A DNA stretch of 64,000 nt from assembly GCA_013365325.1 (NCBI GenBank), contig JABVXV010000066.1, positions 62,001 to 126,000 on the forward strand, given 5' to 3'. How positions within the stretch are numbered: the first letter of the stretch is position 1; each line of letters opens with the position of its first letter. The stretch comes from Dipetalonema caudispina (lineage: Eukaryota > Nematoda > Chromadorea > Rhabditida > Onchocercidae). The notes under the pieces were generated by a model. The model worked only from the letters and a program-made list of their open reading frames with translations. It searched no databases and was not told the origin of the DNA. This document shows positions 10,631 to 21,979 of this stretch, piece after piece. Position numbers and translations under genes: made by a program.

Positions 10631-13573
10631 TTACACAGATATGCATATATTTGTATTTTCTGCTTCCAATAAAAAAATACCAACTAACCTATACAGGAAA
10701 CATGCAAAAAGGGAAGCCAAACAGGGTCCAATCCAGAATATTCCTTGCATTTGTAAAGGTCCAAAATTGTAATCAATACTACCATAACTCGCTAATGCAA
10801 ATGCAAGCAAAGGATTCCATCCAATGGTTGAATTCAGTAGACTGTAAGTGAATTAACCTAATAAAATAAGAATAATATGTGATTGTCGATTTCAGGAAAA
10901 TTTATGTGTTGATCACTCCGTTTTTTTTCTTTCTGAATTGGGAAAGCATAGTAGCTTTTTCCCGAGTAATCCCAATAATGTACCAACTCTTTCTTTTTTG
11001 GCCTTATTTTTGATTTTCCTTCTAAAAGGGAAATGAAGTAAGAACCGGTTGAATAGTTTTAGAATCGACATAGTTTCTTCTAAAAAATGCTCGGGATTTT
11101 TATAAGAAATAACCAACCACAGTAGTGATGAAACAAATACAGCGGCAACAACAGAGACAGGAGTGTCACTAGGGCGTGCTAAAGCTGTCAGTCCGGAACC
11201 TGTTCGTGTAGTTATGAGAAGATGAGTAATGACAACTAGCAAAGTACCGATAAACTGAGAAAGAATCTGTAAATTACGATTTATGCAAATAACTATATTT
11301 ATTTTGACTGTTGCTTCATGATCTTCAGATATTGAAGGAAGCAGTTTTTCAGTAAGGAATTTCTAAATCATCTGAGCACTGCTCAAAAGGATCATCTACT
11401 TTCGGACACAATAATTTCATTTACTGATATCCAAATAAGGGAATTGAAGGAAGTTTGAATTCGTTTCAGGTAATAGAAAAGTCAACTATTCCGATATTAA
11501 TAATTGAAGAGTCTAAATAATCTATATTAGTTAACAACTTGAATGTGATGCTTACTAAATGGTACGTAGCACCGATGCGGTCAACGGTGATGCCAGGTAT
11601 GATTGTGGGCATCTGCAATTCCGAATCACCAAATCGAAGCATCTGCAAGAAAATGAACCAATCAATCGGTATATGAACATATTGACCAAGTTATTATAAT
11701 TAGCAAGGCAATAGATTGACTATTAATTACCGCAAAACCAGCAATAGCAGTCACAGAAGCAAGAATCTGCATGATGATCATAGCGCAACACATTGGCCAA
11801 GCAGTAGTGAGGGCAAAGAATTCAGCCAAGGTAATCACCGGATTCAAATGTACACTGCAAATGAATGTTCGTTTAAAGGGAAAATTTCTTAAACACAATA
11901 ATTTCGTCCCCACTTAATTTATATAAGCTTATTTACCATCAAATTGTAACAATCTTCATGAAAAGATACTAAAAGATTTTGTTTTTTACCTTCTTGTACT
12001 GTAATTTCTCGATGTTTTAAATCTTCGCCATGTTTTTTCTTTTTTTCCCACATTTAAATTCACATAAATCTTATTTTTTCACTCAAAATTCTTTCAAATT
12101 GGCATCTTCTCAACTTGATTATAATTTATTATACTGTACTAAATTTATAGTATATTATGCTGTGGTAAATTTGCATAATGGTAGCAGTTGCTGGTGTGTA
12201 TAAAGAGACTGGGAAAAATATTAAAAAAAGATGAAGTTGGAGGGAAAGTCAATTTCTGGCATATTTCCGTGCGATTACTAGAAGTGTCAATCTTTTCTCA
12301 TATCTTCAAACCAAGAACTATATCCGGAAAGCTTTGGTAACTAGTGTCTTATTATAGCCTTTCCGGTTCAATGAAATCAATGTTTATCAGTTGTGATTTA
12401 TAAAAACTTTTCTGAAAGATCTTGTATATTATCCGTCTATTCAAGCTCTATAGAAAGTGATTTAGGTTCAGTCACTGAGATAAAACTGATATGTAGCGCA
12501 TGAATGGCAATTTTTCTGTTTTTGGCTCTATGGTAAACGGATACTATTTATGAAAATAAAGGAACAAATTTTAAAGTTCTTTGAAGCAAATCCTTATCTT
12601 TCAGTGCAAAATAGAGGCTAATTGCACTAAGAAAAAAATAATGAGGCAAAAAAACGAACAAAGGTTCACACATTTGTGTCTTTTATTTTACTGCCAATTA
12701 TTTAATTTTGTACTTAATAGTTTAGTCTCGAAAAAGAGCTATATGGGCGGCAAGAATTTCCCAAAGACAATTAAAACCGATTGAAAAGAAAAGGAAAGAA
12801 AACTTCTTTCTGTAAGAGTTTTTTTTCAGACCAATTTTCAAACTCTAAAAAGTTCAAATTACCGAAAAAATTTACGTTTGAAAAGCCATAACCATTGCAA
12901 GCATAACCACTGAATCAGTAAGTGCTTGTAGAATGATTCGTTCAATGCTAGGTGATATGATGTGTACCGCTAACTCATTTTCCATTACTTTTCCAATGAA
13001 AATACATAAGAAGACAGCAATAAATTCCGCTAGACATGGACGAATTATACGATTGAAACAACTTGGCTGCAAATTTAATTAAGTAATGCAAAATTAAAAT
13101 GTGTTAACAGGCAGATAATAATTATAAATTACTGTTAACAGTGTGAAGGAGTTTTTTAAAGTCACAATTCGGAAAATCCTTTCAGCTCTATCTACAGTTC
13201 ACTTCACTTTCAGTATCATCTTCAAATTCACCGTATTGTTGATTTAATTATCCTCAACAGTTCACTTTCCATTGTATTCTCTAAAAAGTCTAACGTGAAA
13301 GCATCAACAAACCTTATAATCCATATGATTGCACTGATATTGTACAGTGGTAGGTGTATAATAGCCATTATATTTAATATGATTACTATTCTTCAAAATA
13401 CTTCTCATCTCGAAATTACTGTTCCTTCCATTTCTATTCACATTTCGCTCCTTCTCATCTCTCGCTGTTTCATGCAGCTTATCATTCAGTGTTGCGTAAA
13501 GCTCTTTCTTAGCGATCGGTGATTGAAGCAATGAAGAACCATATTCCAAATCATCGTAAAACAGGGAATCCAT
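10631..13573 (-). CDS. Aquaporin family protein with altered NPA boxes
   Basis: Membrane channel of the MIP/aquaporin fold, expected to move water or small neutral solutes. Six exons chain in phase: 13573-13313, 13066-12876, 11854-11731, 11642-11556, 11266-11118, 10841-10631 (340 residues). An ~87-residue hydrophilic N-terminal extension precedes the first membrane segment (RPCLAEFIAVFLCIFIG). The first half-helix carries HLNPVITLAEF, so NPA is NPV. The second carries STIGWNPLLAFALASYG, so NPA is NPL. Helix 4 (ILSQFIGTLLVVITH) and the last helix (GIFWIGPCLASLFACFLY) match family positions. Replacement of Ala in both boxes points to the unorthodox aquaporins (AQP11/12-like and their nematode relatives) rather than classical water channels. 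The ATG at 13573 is the likely start; an in-frame ATG at 13618 is possible. The stop follows read-through of a weak donor at TATAG/GTTAGT. Confidence 0.85.
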
Positions 13574-16224
13574 CAGCAGTATATCGTAAAAGATTGAGAA
13601 ATGAAATAATGGGAACAAGTAAAAACAATATCAGAAGATACGGTGATTCACAGTTTTTGATAGATTTTAATATTCGAAATTTTGAAATGGTCCTGAAATC
13701 ATAAGGGATCAACATGACCTATGTCCAAACTTTTATTTTTTGGCAAGCATATAAGAGATGGTCAGCATTTCTGGCTATCACTCATATATTGGACCTCATC
13801 CAACTTGAAGCATAGAGACAGAAAATCCGAAGTTGACAACGTATATTTAGCCACAAGTTTTCGATGCTATAATAAAAAGGCCAATATTTAAACCATTCAG
13901 CAAAAGGATACATTAGAGCATTTCAGCATTTTTTGTGAGTGATTAAAACTTTTTGAACTTCGGAAGTTTGTGGCGTAAATTTTAAATTGAATTCTAAACT
14001 GAAGGTAACAATTAATAGGACGAATGGTGATGAATTAACTAAAACATATGTTCTTTGAAAATGTTAGTAGCGAATTCGATGATATTTGGAAATTCCCGTT
14101 GTAACAACCTGGTGATCCTAACATTTCATTTTCTTCTAAAATCTTACATTAGGCATTACTACACATAAGCAGGATAGAGTACTATTTAGTGAGCTTTGCA
14201 TTTTGCTAAAATTAATTGATGTGTGCACAAATTTTTAAAAAACGAAATTGCCAAAAAGGTAGCAAAAATTTAGTTTAATTTAGTTGTTTATGCTTTTGCT
14301 ACTTCTGGAAAACTTTAAACTTTTTTGTGGTCACTTATTTTAACTGAAAATTTTAGAACGGGCAAGATTTACGTTGTAAACTATTATTTATAGGATTTTA
14401 CTTTCTCAAATAGCAAGCAAACGTTGAAGAACAATAATTATCATAAATCTAGCATCGATGAAAAGACAAAGCCTGAAGATATTGATGTTTTCTCGAAATG
14501 ATGAAAGTCTGGATATAATCAATAAGAATTAAAATAATGTATAAAAGTTTCTTTAAAAAATCTTCAAAATTGAAAAGATATGCAAAAGAAAGATAGACAG
14601 ATGGATTTCTTTTGTGCAAAGTACTTCTTTCCAACCTAAATAAAAAACCCTGCAAATTAGTCATTAAGATGCAACATTGAGTGGAAATAATTAAAAAAAA
14701 AAGTGAAATTTGAATAGAAATTACTAAGAAAAAAATTTCTTCATCAATAAATGCTTATTAATTATAATACAACAATATAATTAATAGCTAAAATGAACTC
14801 ATAATAAAGCAGAAATGAGGGAAATAAATCATCCTTAATGTTAATCGAATGTAACTACACTATTTTTCTGATAAAGCTATCTACAACGCTAAGAAACTTT
14901 CACCACTCTCACTTATCACTCTAATGGAAAACTTTTTGAAAGCAGTGATATTTTAATGAGAGCAATCAATCGTTAAGATCTTGTTACGACTCTACTGATG
15001 ATTTCTGTTTTCAATCTTCTACAACTATTTCTCTATCTGCACCCTTCTCTTCCTCTATTATGAAAAAGTTTAATCTGTTAGCACACGAAGTACTAACATT
15101 TCAGGCAAAAGAAATACAACCGAAATTATTACCGAAATTTGCTACAATTATTGCAGTATGGAATTGAATTTCTGATGTAATAATAGGCCATAATAGCTTC
15201 TCAATATGCTTATTATACACTTTATCAAATAAACAAGAAAATAATAATCGAGAAAAATTACGATATTAAGTCATAATACAAATAATTCGTCATTAGTTTT
15301 TGAATATATTTGTATATATAGTTTGCTCCTGTCTTCTTAAGTTTCCTATCTGAGAACTTTTAAAAGCAGATAATGAAACTTTTGAAAATTTGCTTTGTGG
15401 TGTCAAAGTTCGAATTGCGATGGTCGGAGAGGAATAATTTCCATATTTCATCGCTACTTCATTTATATGTCAAAGAGATCCTCAAATAATCGCCCTATGG
15501 GAAAGTCAACAATCAACGATATTAACGATAATCTTGTGGACGGACTTCTTATTAATGTTAAACAATGCCTAAAACAAATGAATATCTTCGACATTAAATC
15601 TAATCTATAATTCGAAATTGTAAAATTCAAATTTAAAATATAAGTTCCGTAGATCTTAATTATCATTATTTGCCTGTGGAAATAATTGCTTTCCATAAAA
15701 TTCTTCAAATCCTCAGCAGGAATCTTTCATGCAGTTGAGATCTAAATCCTTTCAATTCCACTAAGATTATAACTGCCATAAGAAGTTGATCACTGAGAGA
15801 ATAATTCACAGAAAGTTAGCCTAATTTTATCCTTTTTAAATACAATGTTCAACAATCACAAAGAATAACTTTCTCCAACCTTCTCAACTCATACCGTCCT
15901 ATTTCCTCCCCGCACTCTTCCCAATCTATACACTATTACGCGGAATACTTCCCGAGATATAACGGAGACTAAACACTGAGAAACTTTTAACATATTTTTA
16001 AGCTGCAATATTTCGTAAGTGTCATGTGATCGTTATTTGGATACTTTTTTTGGCTTTCATAACTTCACTTTCAGGTTGCGGAATCCGGAAATGATGACGG
16101 GAGAAGGTATCTCTGCTATGGAAAGGTTCAGTGATTCGGTTAGTTCTTCCCATAGTTTTACTACTGCTTGCTTGAAAAATACTTCTATTCGACATTCTTT
16201 CCATCAATAAAAGGATAGGATTTA
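13574..16224. other. Intergenic, no supported gene
   Basis: AT-rich DNA with many homopolymers. Overlapping short frames at 15395-15708 on both strands and at 16019-16330 show no recognisable protein. The latter stretch may hold the unplaced 5' exon of the BCCIP-like gene. Confidence 0.5.
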
Positions 16225-18856
16225 ATGACTTATGGTTTATCGCAGGATGAGTCACCGGATGAGGATAAACTAATGAAAGATGACTTGGACGATGCTGACA
16301 AATTAGTTTTCGATTTCGAGGCTTATCCAATGTATGATGGCGATAAAGAGGGTCTTGTCAATCTGTTAACACAGGTATTTTTTGATGTTTCACATTCAAA
16401 ATCTAACTTTGAACTTACTATCAATTGAACAAATTAAGTCAAAGTAGATAGACGTTATTCCGTTTAAGGATTTGATATGTTTGTTTTCTTTTTTTTCATG
16501 AAAATGACAACACAAAATTTATTGAAGGAATTGAAAGTTGAATTCTTCTAAGAGAAGTTTATTTAGTCGTTTCAATCTTAGTTCGCATTATGCCAACAGT
16601 AATGAATCATTTTTTAATATAGGTGATTGAAAGTTATCGCACCCATTTCATTTATCTGCACTACTTAGTTCCTCTTGAAAGGTAATCAAAGGCTTTGTTT
16701 TTTTTCCACTTCATAGCAAAAAATCCTTCGTTTAAAAAATAGTGGTATTGTGAGTGTTGTGGATAGTTTTTGCAGATCTTTCTTCGTGCCGATGTAGATG
16801 TGAAACAGATGGCCGATATCTTAGTGGAACAATCACCATTTGGCTGCGTTTACCGGGTGTGGTCTATATGTTATTAGTAAAAACTGTAACCGTTTCAAAT
16901 CATTTTTTAATTCTTACTTTATAAAGGTCATTTATTTGAAAACATTAGGTCTCTCGATCCTCTCGTATTGGTTGTTTTTGAGTAGAGACCTCGTAGAATA
17001 GAGCTTTTGTAAATCCAGAATTAAAAGTTTTCAGCCTGCCGAGGAATTTATAGATGATGATGATGAAGGTGTTGTGTATGGTGTGCTGTCTATGTTAAAA
17101 CTGGGTACAGATCAGGTTTTTACTTTTCTTTTTTTCCATCAACCGCAGAATTGGACATTCGTGTTGGCCTACTAATTAATGACAAGTTGTACTTACTTGC
17201 AACTGTTTCTTCTGCTGCTTTAAATATGCTAAAGTATTCTAGCTAGCTTAAACGCTTTGCTTATTTCTGTTTGATTTTATGCTTATTGTACATCGAATCT
17301 TGGGAAATTATTGGGATGTTTTATTTGCAGAAATTTCAAACAGATATTTGGAGTCTGCTGAAAACAAGAGCACGAAAATATTCTATTGATAAAAAAATAT
17401 CATCCATTTTGGATAAGTTATCAACTGCGGAATCGGACGTTCATGTTGGCTTGCTAGTCAATGAGAGGTTGCTTCACTTTCCTGCTACTATTGCTTCCCC
17501 TGCATTCAAATCATTGGTGTATGTTGCTTTTTTTCATTTCTAGAAACTTCTCCGGACACTTCTTTCTCTTTATTCTGTTATGACATTTCAGTTCTCCACT
17601 TCTTTTGTTCTTTGCTAAATCACTCTCAAAACCATGCATTTCAATTGTTGAATTCTCCCCAAAATTCATGGTAATTCATTGTCCCAAAAGAACTTCTAAT
17701 TTCCTAAACTTTTAGAAATAAATTGAATTAAATCAGGAAATATTCAAGCCTTCAAACATGAGTTAGCTTTAATGAAATATATTATCTACATATGACGTGC
17801 GGTGTTATTACAAAAAGCTCAATTAAAAAGGCTTGGATTTATCCTATATGAGTTTTCGTGATTGCATTTCGCTTGAACTTTTCTTTCCTTCGGTATGGCT
17901 AATGTTGCTAATCATAGAGAACTTATCGGAAAAGTTCCACATGTCATGTCACAGAAATTTCAAAAATCATCGGGTTATTTAATTAAATTTTTTAATCGTT
18001 GTTGCAAATGGGAAAACATATTAGATGGTTCCAACATTCGTATGTTTCTCAAAAACTTTCCATTTAGAGATGATTTGAAAAAGTCTGGTACACAATATCG
18101 CTTTTCGCACATTGTTTTGATTTTGAAAATTCGAATAGCTGATAGCGACGGTAATAAAGAACTAAATGGATCGAATGCTTCCATTATATCCAGCAACAGG
18201 AAAAAGTTAACTAAGGCGCAAAAGAAGCGTATTGCAGCGAGCGCAATAGTCAATGCCAAGGTTATTTATGATAACCGTGAAGAGGAGCTTTTNNNNNNNN
18301 NNNNNNNNNNNNNNNNNNNNNNNNNNNNNNNNNNNNNNNNNNNNNNNNNNNNNNNNNNNNNNNNNNNNNNNNNNNNNNNNNNNNNNNNNNNNCGAATGCT
18401 TCCATTATATCCAGCAACAGGAAAAAGTTAACTAAGGCGCAAAAGAAGCGTATTGCAGCGAGCGCAATAGTCAATGCCAAGGTTATTTATGATAACCGTG
18501 AAGAGGAGCTTTTGTTTCAGGTACGAATTACAGTCAGAATTTAGCCAGTTTCTTTAATATTTTTTTGACTGTTGAAAGTTTTTTGAGTTTTCTGTTTATT
18601 CTTTACTTAGGGCTTAGAAACGAAAAAAATTCGTGTTGTTCATACTTTTTTTTCATTTTTTTTAATTCGGTTATTTCAGGGTGATTTGCAGTTCGACTAT
18701 TTCCAGTACCCGGTTCAGTCAGATGTAGAAAAAGATTCCAAATTTAGTTCAGTTATATTGAAAGGTGTCACTTATCGACCTTACAGGCGTGTTTGTTTCC
18801 TTGATAGTAACACGTTTCATCGGTATCTTGAACTTGTTAGTTCAGCAGAAATTTGA
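16225..18856 (+). CDS. BCCIP/Bcp1-like protein (split by a false assembly gap)
   Basis: BCCIP binds BRCA2 and p21 in vertebrates; its yeast counterpart Bcp1 chaperones ribosomal protein uL14. Exons: 16225-16374, 16776-16856, 17035-17115, 17331-17518, 18068-18520 (containing the gap), 18680-18856. Family landmarks in order: acidic N-terminus, FDFEAYPMYDGDKEGLVNLL, ILVEQSPFGCVY, EGVVYGVLSMLKL, VGLLVNERLLHFPATIASP, YRFSHIVLILKIRIAD, a Lys-rich segment, then NREEELLFQ/GDLQFDYFQYPV and YRPYRRVCFLD near the end. Once the duplicated 121 bp around the 100-N gap is collapsed, all phases close and the protein is 302 residues, near the usual length. The exon-4 donor is placed at GT/GTATGT, which gives the correct phase with the acceptor at 18067. 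The start is uncertain: 16225 is the first in-frame ATG, but TTATCGCAG just downstream could be an acceptor. A poly(A) signal lies at 19041-19046. Confidence 0.88.
17141..17236 (+). pseudogene. Decayed partial copy of BCCIP exon 4 inside intron 3
   Basis: This stretch aligns base for base with the 3' half of exon 4 (about 17421-17516). It reads ELDIRVGLLINDKLYLLATV against the functional ESDVHVGLLVNERLLHFPAT. It has an acceptor-like ACCGCAG, but the donor position equivalent to GT/GTATGT is lost and the frame soon meets a stop. It is most simply a local tandem duplication that has decayed. Confidence 0.75.
18172..18292. repeat. 121-bp flank duplicated across the N gap (left copy)
   Basis: Identical to 18393-18513, with only 100 Ns between them. 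The repeat lies inside BCCIP exon 5, and keeping both copies shifts the frame. This is an unmerged contig overlap, not a biological repeat. Confidence 0.92.
18293..18392. other. Assembly gap of exactly 100 N
   Basis: A placeholder-length gap. Because both flanks carry the same 121 bp, the true distance is probably negative (overlapping contig ends). Confidence 0.95.
18393..18513. repeat. 121-bp flank duplicated across the N gap (right copy)
   Basis: Exact copy of 18172-18292. The coding sequence continues correctly only from this copy into TTTCAG/GTACGA at 18515-18526. Confidence 0.92.
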
Positions 18857-19850
18857 TTAACGACTTTTAACGATATTCCAATTTTTCATTGATAACTTCA
18901 TTTATGCATCTCTTATTGAGCTGGAAAAAAAAAAACCTCACCGTTCTCTTATCTATCTATCTACCTATATATGTATATATATAGTATTCTGCTAGAATTT
19001 TTTAATCGTGAAATATGTTATTTGTTGAAATTTTGGATAGAATAAATATTTTATTGCTTTGCTACGACATGTACAGTTTATCATAGTAAAATCCATTACT
19101 GCCGATAGGTCATTGTAAAGGACGGGAATTTCTGTCATATTCAAACATCTATGATGATGAAGCGTATCTTAAATATTTACAGTGTTGGCAAATATTTAAT
19201 ATTAAGGTTTCGGTATAATTTCACTGTAGTTCGAGCGTGTCTGATGCGAATTATAAGTGGGTTGGCTCCATCTTCGAATCGAACAACGAAAGTGAAAATC
19301 AATTTACCTCAAAATGATCCATTCTTAAGCGTAAGAGTGTGCATGGTGACCATGGTTACCACATTGTGCATTTGGCTCGTCATTCTATTCAGAGAACTTT
19401 TCTTAGCAATCTTAAATTTGTTCTTTAATGTTTCAAATCATTTGAGATGTGGTGGTCAGTGAGCATTGGAGAAAAAATTTTCTCACGTCATTTCCGATTC
19501 CAATTTCTCATTTCTTGAGAAATGAGAAATTGGAGTTTTCAAAAATTAGAATCGTTTTGATAGTTTTGGAATATTTCGGGTAATTTGTTTAATTATATCG
19601 CTAATGGAAATCTTTGGACACAAAAATGCATTCATTTTCTTGCATTTGATAAAAAATTTAATTCCTCTCCAGTGACTTTTTACTTTTGAGGAAGTTTATA
19701 AGCTTAAATTTTGTTGGGTTTTGAAGAATTCCTGAATTGGTTTCAGAAATAGCACAAGAATGGAAGGCAAGAAAATACTGAACTAACATATCCAATCCTG
19801 AAAAAAGTGTGTAAGAGGTTTTTATTGAGCTCATTTAGTTAATTACAGGT
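18857..19850. other. Intergenic between BCCIP-like and Ser-rich genes
   Basis: Contains the BCCIP poly(A) signal (AATAAA, 19041-19046), a 103-codon open frame at 19151-19462 with one hydrophobic stretch that I cannot identify, and a perfect hairpin at 19499-19534. No defensible gene. Confidence 0.5.
19499..19534. repeat. Perfect 17-bp palindrome (2-base loop)
   Basis: TCCAATTTCTCATTTCT at 19499-19515 is followed by TG and its exact reverse complement at 19518-19534. It lies about 310 bases upstream of the Ser-rich gene. Confidence 0.85.
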
Positions 19851-21979
19851 ATGGGATCACGTCAACATCAGGCTTCAATCGAACAATGTCACAAATTCTC
19901 ACTTACGGCAGAAACAGAACATGAGCAAATATCTACCAAAAAAGAGAAGCCCTTAGTGGATGTTGCGATAACCATTGACAAGCTTCTATCTGAATATCCA
20001 GCATCGGATAGCTTTGAACGGAAATCATCGGATGGTTTAAACATTCGCGCAATTCAGAAATCCATCTTCGGTACGTAATTTTGATTGAAAATGTATCAAA
20101 CGGTATCAAAATGTTTTGATACTACTTGAATAATTTAAACAATTTGGGAAAATTTTCTTCCAATTTTGTACATTATGATATGAAAGAAAAAGGATTTCAG
20201 GACAAAGTAATGCGCAATGTGTAATTTACCCTCAATTAACTACGACAGATTCTGGACAATTTCAAGTAATTAATTATTTATATTACTCAGAAATATTAAA
20301 ATATAACAGTCCTGCGGTGTTAGTTTTCTTGAACTAAACTTACATACTAATTCTTCTATTTCCTGAATATGTCTTGTTACTTGTGTTTGTATTTTCCTTG
20401 AAGAAAGTTATAATTTGGCAGAGTAGATGTAATAACAAAAAAGCATTTTTTTTTTTCTCAAATTTTTACATATATTGTCATATACTTAGTTTCATAATTA
20501 GTTTTTTCATGAAAATTTAATTTTATAGCTTAATGATAGTGGCGTTCTCAAAGAGTTAAACACTACGAAACGATTCCCTTTCAAAGCAAGCAATGCTGTT
20601 AATGGATCGTCGTCTCCAAGCATCATAAATTCAATTGATTCACTTACTGATGAGATGTCAAAAATAAACGAAAAAAATGTATTTGATTACGATATGGATA
20701 GTTTTAACGAATCAATTTCAGTTGAAATTCTCTCTTCTTTATCTCCAAGTAGTAGAGATTCTTCCAGAAGACTCACAAATTCAACAAAAATAAAATCGAT
20801 GGGCTTCGAAATGGGAAGTCATGCAAGTAGTGATAGCAGCAGTAGTGACCTTTCAAGGGTCAGTACACCATTATCTGTTAAACAGTTTGTGCAAACAAAA
20901 CAACATGTGTCAAGATCAGCGATCCAGGAAAATGAATTTGAGAGTACAAACAGCAGTGAAATTAGCAGTGAAACTTTGTCTTCTACAACGAGAACGAGTA
21001 AAAGTCGTAAATCTTATAATTATGAGGCGAAAAAGCATGGAAGAAGAAAGAAATCGGAGTTTTCAGAAGAAAATCAGAAACATAGGGACAACGAAGATAT
21101 TTTCAACATAAGGTTCAACAAATTAAATTCCGGAAGCATCCAGAAAGCATTATCGAAAAGCAGCTATAGTACAGATAGTCAAAGTTCTCAGGAATCGAAT
21201 GTTCTGTGTAGAAGGTCTCATCAGACTAAAAACAGACCAGCAAATATTAAATGTCATGTCGATGATTTTGAAAAATCCGAGCAATCCGACATTTTATCGT
21301 TAGCAGAATTTGATAGTAACTACTCAAGAAAAATCAAACTTGACGGGAAAAGATATATTAAGAATGTTGCAGTACAGACAATTCATTTAGAACCAGACAA
21401 TGACCTCTTACCTATGTTTACTCCTCTTCTACTAAAAGACATTGCGGGTAAGATTTGCTCTGAAATCAATGAATCAATGTTAATTAGATTCAAAGAAATA
21501 AATCTACTCTTGAAATCTTATAAGAAGCAACTAATATGCTCTAACATCTCATTCCTACTCAAAAGTCTTACTTAAAAGCAATCTCTTTCCGCATGGAGAA
21601 GTTGAAAACGATAGAAAATTCTTCTATTTTAAAATTTAAAGTTTTATTTCTCATTTAAATCTTATTGTAAAACTCAAACAAGATTTATATAAATCAAATT
21701 TGAATTTATTTTTTGCAAGAATGAAGTCGATACATTGGATTTCAATTTTTATTCTGTTTAAGTATTTTAGAAAATATGAAAGGAATGAGTAGAAGAGAAG
21801 GTATTTCTTCAATTATACAAACACATGTGGAATTAATCAAAAGACAAGCACAACGTGAGAAGCGAATGCTGGAAGAATGGGATTCTGCTATCAACGATCT
21901 CGAAGAACGATGTCAGTTGGTTAGTCTTGAACGACTGAAATTACTTCTCCATAGTAATAATTTTTCGTACGCTTTTTGA
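19851..21979 (+). CDS. Ser-rich disordered protein with helical charged C-terminus
   Basis: Unrecognised protein of about 470 residues. Exons: 19851-20070, 20201-20265, 20529-21447, 21771-21979, all phase-consistent. The ATG lies two bases after ATTACAG, typical of spliced-leader trans-splicing. Residues ~95-390 are Ser/Lys/Glu-rich and probably disordered, with runs such as SSDSSSSDLS and SSEISSETLSSTTRTSKSRKS. The last ~100 residues are more ordered: VAVQTIHLEPDNDLLPMF, then a likely amphipathic helix VELIKRQAQREKRMLEEWDS. The Val-Gln-Thr plus helical tail loosely recalls the C-terminal domain of vertebrate C19orf44, but I would not assign that without a profile search. A poly(A) signal lies at 22050-22055. 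The last exon could continue through a weak donor TTG/GTTAGT. Confidence 0.72.

Noticed and set aside
15395..15708. Overlapping 70-80-codon frames on both strands
   Set aside because: Neither shows recognisable protein features or credible splice sites.
16019..16210. Frame LRNPEMMTGEGISAMER as a first BCCIP exon
   Set aside because: Its possible donors do not match the phase of the acceptor at 16245.
19108..19215. Frame reading YDDEAYLKYLQCWQ, slightly like Mediator MED31
   Set aside because: The match covers only about a dozen residues, then hits a stop, and no flanking exon supports the family.
19151..19462. 103-codon frame with a hydrophobic stretch
   Set aside because: No homology, no supported splice partners, and it sits between two well-modelled genes.
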